Assembly (NCBI GenBank): GCA_039989855.1
Contig: JBDXGZ010000018.1
Location: forward strand, 62,001-126,000
Length of the DNA: 64,000 nt
Reading direction: 5' to 3'
DNA from: CALFVT01 sp039989855
GTDB taxonomy: Bacteria > Pseudomonadota > Alphaproteobacteria > Caulobacterales > Maricaulaceae
Shown: positions 50,391 through 59,523 of the stretch, one piece after another
How positions within the stretch are numbered: position 1 is the stretch's first letter
Layout: every line of letters starts with the position of its first letter
The notes under the pieces: generated by a model
What the model saw: the letters and a program-made list of their open reading frames with translations, nothing else
What the model was told of the DNA's origin: nothing
The model's database searches: none
Program-made: the position numbers and the translations under genes

Positions 50391-51763
50391 CATTCCACCA
50401 CATTGACGGCAAGCCCGCCTTGGCTCGTCTCTTTATATTTAGACGACATATCTAGTCCCGTTTGGCGCATAGTCTCGATCACTTGGTCGAGGCTAACCTT
50501 CATCTGGTCAGAGGCATGCAGGGCAAGCCGCGCTGCATTAACCGCCTTCACCGCGCCAATGGCGTTACGCTCAATACAGGGAATTTGCACCAGCCCGCCC
50601 ACAGGATCACAGGTCAGGCCAAGATTATGCTCCATTCCAATTTCCGCCGCGCTCGCCACTTGCTCAGGGGTAGCGCCCCACACCGCCGCGAGACCGCCCG
50701 CCGCCATAGAGCAAGCCACGCCGACCTCTCCTTGGCAGCCCATCTCTGCGCCCGAGATCGACGCACGCTGCTTATAAAGAAGCCCAATACCGCCAGCCGT
50801 CAGGAGGAACTTACGAACATTTTGCGCGAGGCTATTTTCACCCGCGCAATAATGTTTCAACACGGCCGGAATAATCCCCGCCGCCCCGTTCGTCGGGGCC
50901 GTGACCACTTGGCCGCCGTTAGCATTTTCCTCATTCACCGCCATGGCGTAAACATTCAGCCAGTCAAACAGCTGCTCGCGTTCATTGGACATCGGCCCGC
51001 CGTGAAGCTTTTGCCAAATCCCTGGTGCCCGGCGCTTGACCTCAAGCCCCCCCGGCAAAATGCCTTCGCTATTTAGTCCGCGCTCAATACACGCCATCAT
51101 CACGTTAAAAATATTATCGAGCTTAGCATCCGTTTTAACCCGAGAGCGTTTGGCATCTTCATTGGCGTAAATCACGTCATGAATATTCACCCCGTCTCGC
51201 GCACAGATGTCCAAAAGCTCTGCTGCTGAGCCAAAGGGATGCGGAACTTGGTCGCTCGTTTGCACAAGATCATTTTCCAGCGGTGTCAAAAGTTGAGCTT
51301 TTGAGGCAATGAACCCACCGCCCGTGGAATAATAGGTTTGCTCCCGCAGCACCGCCCCGTCCGCGCCGAACGCTTTAATCACCATACCGTTCGGGTGCAG
51401 CTCTGGCGGGGTTTCGTAATCAAAGACAATATGCGCATCAGGGTCAAAATCTATGTCGACCGTCCCGCCGAGGTGAAGCTTATGCGCCGTGTAAACCCGC
51501 GCCACCTCTACTTCTGATTTAACAGGATCAAGCGTTTCAGGGCTATACCCAAGCAATCCCAAAATCACGGCTTTCGGCGTGGCGTGACCTTTACCTGTAA
51601 AGGCGAGCGAGCCTTGCAGCTCCACCACTACGCGCACCGTTTGTGTAAGGATATTTTCGCGTTTGAGACTTTTAACAAACCGCGCGCCAATCCGCACCGG
51701 CCCCACCGTATGAGAACTTGACGGGCCTATACCCACACGGAAAATATCTAAGACTGAGAGCAT
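50387..51763 (-). CDS. sdaA: L-serine ammonia-lyase (single-chain, iron-sulfur)
   Basis: The 458-residue enzyme deaminates L-serine to pyruvate. The N-terminal FRVGIGPSSSHTVGPVRIG is the serine-binding beta domain, EMGCQGEVGVACSMAAGG holds two of the cluster cysteines, and the C terminus GLAVNVVEC ends in the inhibitory Cys typical of type 2 enzymes. Length and domain order match E. coli SdaA/SdaB. It is monocistronic, convergent with the AAA+ cluster. Confidence 0.95.
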   Translation of the reverse strand: MLSVLDIFRVGIGPSSSHTVGPVRIGARFVKSLKRENILTQTVRVVVELQGSLAFTGKGHATPKAVILGLLGYSPETLDPVKSEVEVARVYTAHKLHLGGTVDIDFDPDAHIVFDYETPPELHPNGMVIKAFGADGAVLREQTYYSTGGGFIASKAQLLTPLENDLVQTSDQVPHPFGSAAELLDICARDGVNIHDVIYANEDAKRSRVKTDAKLDNIFNVMMACIERGLNSEGILPGGLEVKRRAPGIWQKLHGGPMSNEREQLFDWLNVYAMAVNEENANGGQVVTAPTNGAAGIIPAVLKHYCAGENSLAQNVRKFLLTAGGIGLLYKQRASISGAEMGCQGEVGVACSMAAGGLAAVWGATPEQVASAAEIGMEHNLGLTCDPVGGLVQIPCIERNAIGAVKAVNAARLALHASDQMKVSLDQVIETMRQTGLDMSSKYKETSQGGLAVNVVEC

Positions 51764-52046
51764 AGAGTCTGTGACCTTAACGAATTAAACTGCATTATGG
51801 CGCGAAAATTTGGGTGTGGAAAGTTAATTATAAAGGCACAATAATCGAAAAATGTAGCTTTAAATAAGCGTTTTATGCCCGACCCTCTGTCCTTTCCCTC
51901 TATCTATTATAAAGTGATGTACCTAGAGCCACTCGGCCTATTCATGTGTAAACAATTCAAGCCACAATACTGATACGTTTAAATCACCTAATAATTGTGA
52001 CTGCTTTAAAGAAGTACGTCATTCTTTTGGACTTTTTGATTATGTG

Positions 52047-52322
52047 TTAGTTTCTTTTGCCCTCAACAAGAACTATTAAGCGGGGACCACAACCATATAA
52101 CTTAAGAGGGTCATCATGTCCTTTAAGTTCATAAATTTTTCCTCCTTTAGCTAAAGGAATCGCATTTCTGCCAAAAAATTCTTCACCACTTTCAACGTCT
52201 TTTAGAGGCAAAATAAATGGCTGCGGCTTCCATTCTGCATAACAGAGTTGAACGAAATTAGCATCTTCATTAAAGAGCAGGTTTTCGTTCTTAAGCACCC
52301 GCAACGTGTTGACGGCCTGGCC
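52047..52322 (-). pseudogene. Orphan ORF, possibly an N-terminally truncated gene
   Basis: An open frame of about 90 codons bounded upstream by TAG at 52325-52323 reads GQAVNTLRVLKNENLLFNED, then FVQLCYAEWKPQPFILPLKD and PLAKGGKIYELKGHDDPLKL to a TAA at 52047. No ATG or ribosome binding site is found near its start (TTG at 52304 is the only candidate), so it may be the C-terminal end of a lost gene. The amino-acid pattern looks protein-like, with no recognised family. Confidence 0.4.
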
Positions 52323-52784
52323 CTATAAGGGCTGGTATCTCTTTTCCTTAAGGTCTTAAATACGCCTTATACCGATCACAAAATCACACATCGTCTTATT
52401 AATCTCTACAATGTTATTAGTTGGCTCAGTAATCATAATTGTAGAGTTTCTCTTAGCCCAGACCTAAATCTGATAAACAAGCACTGACGTTAAACAATTC
52501 CTGACAGTACATGCCATATGCAACGATCTTACATTTTTACCTAGAGTGCTTCGTCGAACAACCCTAAAAAAATTAGACTGGACAATAGTGCTGTTCTTAG
52601 TTGAAACAACAAACGGGCGCATTGCTTGGGCGCTTCTAGCGCTCAAGCATTTCTGCGCATTCTTTGGAAACTATATTTGGGCAGCCTAAGTTCATAGGGT
52701 TTTTCATTAAAACTACATGCATTTCATCGGTTATAAAAACGATCTAGTGGTGGCGTAGAAGCTTGAGGAATAACAAAGTAATAA

Positions 52785-52931
52785 ATGCCATTGAAAGTTT
52801 TAATCGTTGATGATCACGCTCTCACCTATGCGGGCTTTAGGTTATTATTTAAGAGTAAACCTGAATACGAGATTGTTGGTTATATTGATAACACAGAACT
52901 AAAGTCCCTAAACCTTACTCATATTCTATAA
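52785..52931 (+). pseudogene. Truncated response-regulator receiver
   Basis: A 48-codon frame starts MPLKVLIVDDHALTYAGFRL, the phosphoacceptor-side strand and helix of a NarL/FixJ-type receiver, continues LLFKSKPEYEIVGYIDN and stops at TAA 52929. The phosphorylated Asp and the rest of the receiver and the DNA-binding domain are missing. It is a fragment left by a deletion or by insertion and loss of an element. Confidence 0.75.
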
Positions 52932-52957
52932 ATTTACAGTAAAATATGAGTTTAAAT

Positions 52958-53034
52958 TGGTGGTTGGAGAGAGACTTGAACTCTCGACCTCAGGATTATG
53001 AGTCCTGCGCTCTAACCAGCTGAGCTACCCAACC
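52958..53034 (-). tRNA. tRNA-Met (anticodon CAT)
   Basis: On the minus strand the gene runs from GGTTGGGTAGCTC at 53034 to an encoded CCA at 52958 (77 bases). The acceptor stem GGTTGGG/TCCAACC has one G-U pair; the D arm is GCTCAGCTGGTTAGAGC, the anticodon arm CAGGA-CTCATAA-TCCTG with CAT at 53000-52998, and the T arm GAGAG-TTCAAGT-CTCTC. The 5' Watson-Crick G1-C72 pair and the lack of initiator features (three G-C pairs in the anticodon stem) point to elongator Met; an Ile tRNA with modified C34 cannot be excluded. Confidence 0.93.
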
Positions 53035-53130
53035 ATCCAATTATAGTCGCATTGTGTGAACCACGTTGCGAGCGCGCTCGTATAAGCGAAACAAGTCCGC
53101 TTGCCAAGCCCTGTTTACGCGAAAGTTCAC

Positions 53131-54720
53131 TTAGCTTAAAAACATGAAAACGGGGTCTTCAATCTGGGCCTTTAAGTCTTGTATCATCGCGGCCGCGTCG
53201 TAACCGTCAATCACGCGGTGATCGCAAGACACAGAGAAATTCATCACGAGCCGTTCTTTGACCTCGCCGCCTTCTAAAACCAATTTCGGACGGATTTTAT
53301 TCGGGCCGAAAATCGCCACTTCTGGGCGGTTAATCACGGGCGTCGTGACAATGCCGCCGAGCGGCCCAAGGGACGTCAGCGTTGTCGTTGAGCCTGTGAG
53401 GTCGTCTTTAGAAATGCTATTGTTGCGCACGCCCTCCGCGAGGCGAGCGATTTCTTCGGCCATTTCCCAGACTGTTAAAGTCTGCGCGCGTTTAAGTACG
53501 GGTACGACCAAGCCATTATCGGTCTGCGCGGCGATGCCAAGGTTCAAATCAGAGAAACGACTAACAAATCCCTGCTCATCCAAATAATGGGCGTTAAATT
53601 GCGGCCAGTCTTCGAGGACATTTGCCAATGCGCGGATAATAAAGGGAAGTACCGTGAGCTTGGCGCGGTCTTCGCCGCGTTTCTCATTGGCGCGCTTTCG
53701 CAAGGCTTCGAGCTCAGTGACGTCAATTTCATCCACATAGGTAAAATGCGGAATATTGCGTTTCGATTCCGCCATGCGAGTCGCGATAACACGCCGTAAG
53801 CCGATGACTTTAATACGGGTCTCCCCGTCCACAGGCACGAGGCGTGTTTCAAGCGCATCGAGATCCGCGTGAATGATTTGACCGTCCGCACCACTCGCTT
53901 TGACTTTAGTGAGATCAACTCCAGATGTTTTCGCCCGCTTGCGAACCGCAGGAGACGCCAAAACCGCGCCGTCTTTATTAGTGTTCGACGTTCGAGTCGG
54001 TGCTTTCGAGCTTGGCTTTTTTATCGGTTTTGGAACGAAGGCTTTCCCTTTGCCCGTCGGGGCAATGGCCGTACTGAGCGGCGTTGGCCCCGCATCTTCT
54101 GCGTTCTGACTTTCGTCAACACTATCATTGTCTGGGACCAATTCCCCGCCGCTTTCAACCTCAAAGACAATGAGATCAGCGCCCACCGCAAGGATTTCGC
54201 CTTCGTCGCAGGCACGGATCGCCACACGGCCCTTAACAGGCGCGGTCAGTTCAATGGTGGCCTTATCCGTCATGGCGTCGGCTACCGGGTCATCTTCTTC
54301 GACCTCATCACCAACATTCACATGCCACGCGGTAATTTCAGCTTCGACGACGCCTTCACCAATATCGGGAAGTTTAAATCGGTAAACACCGCCTGATGAA
54401 CTAGCTGTTGCTTGAGATGTGTCAGCAGCTGCGACATCTGTTTCTATCTCGGCCTTAATATCTAAAGCCGTATCGTCACCCTCAACATCAAATACAACCA
54501 AGTCGGCACCGACCGCGAGGATTTCTCCTTCTTCGCAAGCCACAGTCGTGATCACACCGTCAACGGGAGAGGTCAGCTCGATCGTCGCCTTATCTGTCAT
54601 CGCATCGGCAATTGGCGCGTCTTCTTCGACGCGGTCACCAATTTTTACATGCCACGCGGTAATTTCGGCTTCGACGACGCCTTCGCCAATATCGGGAAGT
54701 TTAAACTTATAGACACCCAT
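53131..54720 (-). CDS. bkdB: Branched-chain 2-oxoacid dehydrogenase E2 (two lipoyl domains)
   Basis: The 529-residue core acyltransferase has two lipoyl domains (residues about 2-78 and 113-190), each with the lipoylated Lys in MTDKATIEL, then the E3-binding domain (VLASPAVRKRAKTSGVDL) and the catalytic domain with the motif SCDHRVIDGYDAA (His and Asp). It transfers the acyl group to CoA in branched-chain amino acid catabolism. It follows bkdA2 by three bases. A duplicated lipoyl domain is less usual for BKDH E2, which often has one, but is seen in bacterial pyruvate E2. Confidence 0.93.
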   Translation of the reverse strand: MGVYKFKLPDIGEGVVEAEITAWHVKIGDRVEEDAPIADAMTDKATIELTSPVDGVITTVACEEGEILAVGADLVVFDVEGDDTALDIKAEIETDVAAADTSQATASSSGGVYRFKLPDIGEGVVEAEITAWHVNVGDEVEEDDPVADAMTDKATIELTAPVKGRVAIRACDEGEILAVGADLIVFEVESGGELVPDNDSVDESQNAEDAGPTPLSTAIAPTGKGKAFVPKPIKKPSSKAPTRTSNTNKDGAVLASPAVRKRAKTSGVDLTKVKASGADGQIIHADLDALETRLVPVDGETRIKVIGLRRVIATRMAESKRNIPHFTYVDEIDVTELEALRKRANEKRGEDRAKLTVLPFIIRALANVLEDWPQFNAHYLDEQGFVSRFSDLNLGIAAQTDNGLVVPVLKRAQTLTVWEMAEEIARLAEGVRNNSISKDDLTGSTTTLTSLGPLGGIVTTPVINRPEVAIFGPNKIRPKLVLEGGEVKERLVMNFSVSCDHRVIDGYDAAAMIQDLKAQIEDPVFMFLS

Positions 54721-54722
54721 TG

Positions 54723-55739
54723 TTATTGGCTTTCCATAATTTTTCTAATGCCGTTACAGACACGTTTTTGTCCGGGGAAGTAAGCCCATTCCTGTGCATG
54801 TGGATAGGGCGTATCCCACCCCGTGACCCGTAGAATGGGGGCTTCAAGGGAATAGAAACACATCTCGGCCACTTGCGCGGCGAGTTCCGCACCGAAGCCA
54901 GACGTACGTGTTGCTTCGTGTAATATAAGGCATCTACCTGTACGCTTAACCGATTGTTCAATCGCGTCTGTATCGAGTGGCATCAAAGATCGCAGATCGA
55001 GAATATCCGCCTCAACACCCATGAGCTTAGCCGAGGCTTCGGCGACCCAGACCATGGTTCCGTAAGCGAGTATAGTAAGGTCGTCCCCACTTGAAACCTT
55101 ACGTGCACTTTCGAACGGCACGGTGTAATGACCCGAAGGCACTTCGCCTAATTCATGTTTGGCCCAGCTCACAGAGGGTTTATGTGGGTCCCCGTCAAAG
55201 GGACCATTATAAAGCCGTTTCGGTTCAAGGAATAACACAGGGTCATTATCCTCAATCGCTTGGATGAGTAGGCCTTTGGCATCATAGGGATTGGACGGAA
55301 TAATAGTCTTTAGGCCAGCAATATGAGTAAAGAGCGCTTCAGGGCTTTGGGAATGGGTTGTGCCACCGTAAATACCGCCGCCAACAGGGGTTCGTATCGT
55401 CAGAGGCGCGGTGAAGTCTCCGTTCGAGCGGTAGCGCAGACGCGCGGCCTCTGAGGCAATCTGATCATAGCCCGGATAAATATAATCAGCGAATTGAATT
55501 TCGGCCACGGGGCGAAGGCCGTTCGCCGCCATACCGACCGCAATACCGACAATGCCGCCTTCGGAAATCGGCGTATCAAAACAGCGGTGCAGCCCGTGCT
55601 TTTCTTGCAGGCCTGCCGTACAACGGAACACGCCGCCAAAGTAACCAACATCTTCACCAAACACCAAAACGTCAGGGTCTTGGCTCATTTTTACGTCCAT
55701 CGCGTCACGAATGGCATCTATCATGTTCATTTGAGGCAT
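54723..55739 (-). CDS. bkdA2: Branched-chain 2-oxoacid dehydrogenase E1 beta
   Basis: The 338-residue subunit has the transketolase-type pyrimidine domain: MPQMNMIDAIRDAMDVKMSQDP, VFGEDVGYFGGVFRCTAGL, IPSNPYDAKGLL and, in the C-terminal domain, RTGRCLILHEATRTSGFGAELAA. Together with BkdA1 it forms the heterotetrameric thiamine-diphosphate enzyme that decarboxylates branched 2-oxoacids. It overlaps the E1 alpha gene stop by one base at 55739. Confidence 0.93.
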   Translation of the reverse strand: MPQMNMIDAIRDAMDVKMSQDPDVLVFGEDVGYFGGVFRCTAGLQEKHGLHRCFDTPISEGGIVGIAVGMAANGLRPVAEIQFADYIYPGYDQIASEAARLRYRSNGDFTAPLTIRTPVGGGIYGGTTHSQSPEALFTHIAGLKTIIPSNPYDAKGLLIQAIEDNDPVLFLEPKRLYNGPFDGDPHKPSVSWAKHELGEVPSGHYTVPFESARKVSSGDDLTILAYGTMVWVAEASAKLMGVEADILDLRSLMPLDTDAIEQSVKRTGRCLILHEATRTSGFGAELAAQVAEMCFYSLEAPILRVTGWDTPYPHAQEWAYFPGQKRVCNGIRKIMESQ

Positions 55740-56986
55740 TAGTGATCTAGCTCCTCTTTGAACATATCAATTTGGCGCTGAAGATGACGCGGCGGCTGCT
55801 CATAAACTTGTTCAAACATGGTCATGTCATCAAGGTTAGTTTCGCCAGATAATGTCCCCATCGCTTCCGCCTGCTTATAAATCTCACGTATCTCTTTTTT
55901 ACAGGCGTCCTCTTGGGCCGTGTGCCGCTCTTCATCCCATTCACCCAGATGGATAAGATGCATTTTCAAGCGCTCAATCGGATCACCAAAGGGCCAAATA
56001 TCAGGCTCCTCTTCGGGGCGGTATTTCGTCGGGTCGTCAGAGGTCGAGTGACCCTCTTTTCGGTAAGTGAAATGCTCAATGAGTGTCGCGCCACCGCCGC
56101 GCCGTGCGCGCTCTGCCGCCCATTTCGTCGCCGCGTAAACTGCGAGAACGTCATTACCGTCAACGCGTAGGGTCGCAAGACCGTAACCGGTTCCGCGCGC
56201 AGCAAAGCTTTCCCCCTCGCCCATAGCAATGCCTTGGAAACTCGAGATCGCCCATTGATTATTCACCACATTAATGATGCAGGGCGCTTTATAGGTGGAG
56301 GCAAAATTAAGCGCATAATGGAAGTCACCTTCTGCCGTCGAACCTTCGCCCGTAATCACGGACGCAACAGCATCTTCATTACGGTACGCATTCGCCATAG
56401 CCCAACCCACACCTTGAATCAGCTGCGTACCAAGGTTACCAGAAATAGAGAAAAATCCATGTTTCTTGAAAGAATAAAGAACAGGAATAGATTTACCGTC
56501 AAGATGGTCTCCCGCATTGGAGAGGCATTGACACATCATGTCTTTGATCGACGCGCCTCGAGAAATTAATATCCCCTGCTGACGGTAGGTCGGAAAGATC
56601 ATATCATCATGACGGAGCGCCATAGCATGCCCAATCGACATCGCCTCTTCACCTGTTGATTTCATGTAAAATGACATTTTACCCTGGCGCTGCATAGTGA
56701 ACATACGGCCATCCATCGCCCGTGTCATCATCATGTCTTTCAACGCTTTATGGAGCTGCTGGGCGCTCAGCTTAGGATTCCATTCTCCGACAGCCTCCCC
56801 ATTAAAGCGTAGCACACGGATAAGTCTTAACGCATGCTCCGAGGTTTCGTGACCTTCACACAGAGGATCAGGGCGGTGCGGCGTATGATTCGCGGGAACG
56901 GATATGTGTGAATAGTCTGGCGCATCCCCCGGGCGAAACGGAGGCTCTGGAATATGCAGCCGAGATATATTCGATCGTTTTGTCAT
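55739..56986 (-). CDS. bkdA1: Branched-chain 2-oxoacid dehydrogenase E1 alpha
   Basis: The 415-residue subunit holds the thiamine-diphosphate motif GEGSTAEGDFHYALNFAS (GDG/GEG..x..N) and EHFTYRKEGHSTSDDPTKYR with the phosphorylation-loop-like Ser region. N terminus carries the HIPEPPFRPGD segment common to BkdA1, not to pyruvate dehydrogenase. It starts the bkdA1-bkdA2-bkdB operon, divergent from bkdR. Confidence 0.93.
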   Translation of the reverse strand: MTKRSNISRLHIPEPPFRPGDAPDYSHISVPANHTPHRPDPLCEGHETSEHALRLIRVLRFNGEAVGEWNPKLSAQQLHKALKDMMMTRAMDGRMFTMQRQGKMSFYMKSTGEEAMSIGHAMALRHDDMIFPTYRQQGILISRGASIKDMMCQCLSNAGDHLDGKSIPVLYSFKKHGFFSISGNLGTQLIQGVGWAMANAYRNEDAVASVITGEGSTAEGDFHYALNFASTYKAPCIINVVNNQWAISSFQGIAMGEGESFAARGTGYGLATLRVDGNDVLAVYAATKWAAERARRGGGATLIEHFTYRKEGHSTSDDPTKYRPEEEPDIWPFGDPIERLKMHLIHLGEWDEERHTAQEDACKKEIREIYKQAEAMGTLSGETNLDDMTMFEQVYEQPPRHLQRQIDMFKEELDH

Positions 56987-57368
56987 AAGATGCCCATTTT
57001 ATAATATTGCGATGCCATAGCTTATCGCATAAACATCAATATAGGCACAATATATCGCGTAATTGTAAAAATACATTAATAATTTTCGACAAATATGAAA
57101 ATATATAGATAATATATGCCTTAATATTGCTTATAAAAGGAATTATTATCTTTAAACATAAGTTCTTTATATGGTCTCAGCTCCTAGAGGCTTGATTCTC
57201 ACCATAATCCTAGCTACTCTTAGATACAAACTGCGCATTTGACGTTTAAATCCACGTCAGCGCAATTCGATTGTTTTTCTACTAATTTGCCCAATTAAGT
57301 TGCTATCGTGCGTCAATTATGTTTATGTTGGAAACTATTTTCGACTTTAACATAAGGTGGGGTTCTTT
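56987..57368. promoter_or_regulatory. AT-rich divergent region between bkdA1 and bkdR
   Basis: This 382-base stretch is very A/T rich (many ATAATAT and TATATA runs), as expected for a control region bent by an Lrp-type protein. It must contain both divergent promoters. No single palindrome stands out, which fits the loose site preference of Lrp proteins. Confidence 0.45.
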
Positions 57369-57860
57369 ATGCCTGAACAAATTGATAGAATTGACGCCAA
57401 AATCCTACATCTTATACAAGATAATGCAGCTCTATCTGTCGCGGATATTGCCGACAAAGTGGGTCTCTCGTCTTCACCTTGCTGGCGACGCATCAAGCGT
57501 ATGGAAGAAATTGGGATTATTAAAAACCGCGTCACCATACTTGATCGTAAAAAACTAGGTCTCGATTTTGAAGTTTTTGTTGCAGTTAAGCTCTCACTTC
57601 CGAACCGCGAAAATATGGAAAAATTCGAAACCGCCGTTAATCAAATGTCAGAAGTTGTACAATGCGCTGTGGTGACCGGAGCCGTGGATTTTATGCTCCG
57701 CGTTGTCACGAAAGATATGCACGCTTATGATGATTTTCTGCGGGAAGTCTTGCTTGGCATTGACTTGATCTCTGATGTTCAATCCCGCATTGTTTTACGA
57801 CAAAGCAAAGACACAAATGCCTTGCCGTTGAATTTGATTTCAAACTCAATCTCCCGCTAA
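57369..57860 (+). CDS. bkdR: Lrp/AsnC-family regulator, BkdR type
   Basis: The 163-residue protein begins MPEQIDRIDAKILHLIQDNA; the ATG at 57369 has AAGGTGGGG six bases upstream (a GTG at 57357 is weaker). HTH LSVADIADKVGLSSSPCWRRIKRMEE, then the RAM ligand domain (VFVAVKLSLPNRENMEKFETAV, VTGAVDFMLRVVTKDMHAYDDFL). It is divergent from the bkd operon, as BkdR is in Pseudomonas, where it activates the operon with branched-chain amino acids. Confidence 0.92.
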   Translation: MPEQIDRIDAKILHLIQDNAALSVADIADKVGLSSSPCWRRIKRMEEIGIIKNRVTILDRKKLGLDFEVFVAVKLSLPNRENMEKFETAVNQMSEVVQCAVVTGAVDFMLRVVTKDMHAYDDFLREVLLGIDLISDVQSRIVLRQSKDTNALPLNLISNSISR

Positions 57861-57866
57861 ACAAGA

Positions 57867-59456
57867 CTAAGCGTCGGTCGTCTCACCCTTAGCGATTTTT
57901 GTAACAGAGACATAATCAAGCTTGCCTGTGCCTAAAACAGGAAGCTCTTTCACGGATATAACTTTCTTCGGCACAGATATTTCTGCAACGCCGTGTGATT
58001 GCGCCCATGTCAATAAATCTTGCCGTTTCGCTTTGGGCTTATCGGTGACCAAGACAATCCGCTCGCCTTTTTTAGGGTCAGGAACAATCGCCGCCGCGTG
58101 CATGAAGTTCGGCCAAATAGCTGCGGCGCAATTTTCAACAACAGTCAATGACACCATCTCTCCGCCAATTTTCGCAAACCGCTTAATCCGCCCGCGAATG
58201 ATATAGTAGCCTTCATTGTCCACAGACACCACATCCCCTGTGTCGTGCCATCCGTCTTCAAGCGGCACGACTTTGCCGGGGTTATCAGGGGAAATATAGC
58301 CCTTCATCACATTGGGCCCGCGCACCCAAAGAGCGCCGCCGCTTTCCAAGCCCGTCACTGGAACCAGTTTCATTTCAAGCCCTGGAAGCATTTTCCCGAT
58401 CGTTCCAGACCGAATATCCCCCGGTTGGTTAGCTGCCAAGACAGGCGCACATTCCGTCACCCCGTAGCCTTCAAGCACTTCAAAGGAGAACCGCTTTGAC
58501 GCGGCTTGGCGGGTTTCTTCGCGCACACGTTCCGCGCCGCACACCGCGATACGCAGACTATTTAAGCCGCCGTCTTTACTGGCGCGCATATATTGCTGCA
58601 AGAACGTATCCGTAGCGAAAAGCACGCTAGAGCGAGTTTTGAAAATACGATTGGCAATGGTTTTCGTTTGCAGCGGGCTCGGGTGAAGCACGACGGGATA
58701 ACCGCTTAGCAGAGGCCACAACGTCCCAGCCGTTAAGCCGTAACAATGAAAGGTCGGAAGCGGATTAAAGAATATATCCGTCGACAAAATTTCCACATGT
58801 TCTTCAATTTGCTCAATATTGGCCAGAACATTAGAATGGCTGAGGACAACGCCTTTGGGTCGCCCTTCAGTCCCTGATGTAAACAAAATAATGCCTGTGT
58901 CATTCGGCGAGGGTTGAGGCGTAAAAAATTTAGGCATGATCGGCCCAAAGACCGCACGGAGCTTGGCCTTAAACCCAAGCCCTTGGTGCATATCCTCAAG
59001 ATAGAGAAATTCAACCGTCTCCTCTAACGCCTCAATCAAAGAGGACAGCTCGGCCTTTTTGATAAATTTGCGCGCGGTGATAACCTTGGTGATTTGGGCG
59101 GTTTCAGCCGCCGCTTTAAGATTAGCGACGCCCGCCGTGAAGTTCAACATTGACGGCACGCACCCTGCGGCTTGGATCGAGAGCAGTGCAATTACGGCCC
59201 CTGCCCCTGTTGGCAGTAAAACACCGACAGACTCACTCTTATTTGTGATGGATTTCAGCGGAGATGAAAGGGCAAAAGCCGCTCGGCGGAGGTCACCATA
59301 GCTAAACACGCGGCCATCACCGTCCGTTAAAATCGGTGTTTTTGCCCCATGTTTTTTACTAGCATCAAGGAAGGCTTCAAACAGATTTCGCCGTGTGCGG
59401 CGCTGCCCACGCTTTGATAAAGGTACCGATTCTAAAAACTTAACGTCCATGCCCAC
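57867..59456 (-). CDS. AMP-binding acyl-ACP/acyl-CoA synthetase (Aas-like)
   Basis: The 529-residue adenylating enzyme has the P-loop ILFTSGTEGRPKGVVLSH, PLPTFHCYGL, YGVTECAPVLA and the hinge GWHDTGDVVSVDNEGYY with IRGRIKRFAKIGGEMVSL, close to the C-terminal synthetase half of Aas, which re-acylates lysophospholipid with acyl-ACP. The acyltransferase half is absent. It may activate fatty acids for the membrane lipid pathways seen in this window. Convergent with bkdR (7 bases). Confidence 0.85.
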   Translation of the reverse strand: MGMDVKFLESVPLSKRGQRRTRRNLFEAFLDASKKHGAKTPILTDGDGRVFSYGDLRRAAFALSSPLKSITNKSESVGVLLPTGAGAVIALLSIQAAGCVPSMLNFTAGVANLKAAAETAQITKVITARKFIKKAELSSLIEALEETVEFLYLEDMHQGLGFKAKLRAVFGPIMPKFFTPQPSPNDTGIILFTSGTEGRPKGVVLSHSNVLANIEQIEEHVEILSTDIFFNPLPTFHCYGLTAGTLWPLLSGYPVVLHPSPLQTKTIANRIFKTRSSVLFATDTFLQQYMRASKDGGLNSLRIAVCGAERVREETRQAASKRFSFEVLEGYGVTECAPVLAANQPGDIRSGTIGKMLPGLEMKLVPVTGLESGGALWVRGPNVMKGYISPDNPGKVVPLEDGWHDTGDVVSVDNEGYYIIRGRIKRFAKIGGEMVSLTVVENCAAAIWPNFMHAAAIVPDPKKGERIVLVTDKPKAKRQDLLTWAQSHGVAEISVPKKVISVKELPVLGTGKLDYVSVTKIAKGETTDA

Positions 59457-59523
59457 CTCTTTTATCTATGAGATGAACCATAGCTATAAGGCTCTAAAAA
59501 GACAAATGCTAAACATGCGCAGC

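Larger units (their letters stand above)
51764..52957. other. Gene-poor, decayed island next to tRNA-Met
   Basis: About 1.2 kb between sdaA and the tRNA carries only a small ORF, a truncated response regulator and an inverted repeat CTCTACAAT (52404-52412) / ATTGTAGAG (52438-52446). Base composition is clearly A/T richer than the flanks. No integrase is visible. It looks like the residue of an element that used the tRNA as an attachment site; that history is inferred. Confidence 0.5.

Noticed and set aside
52464..52646. 60-codon minus-strand frame in the decayed island
   Set aside because: Only a TTG start, no ribosome binding site, no recognisable motif, and a stop close upstream.
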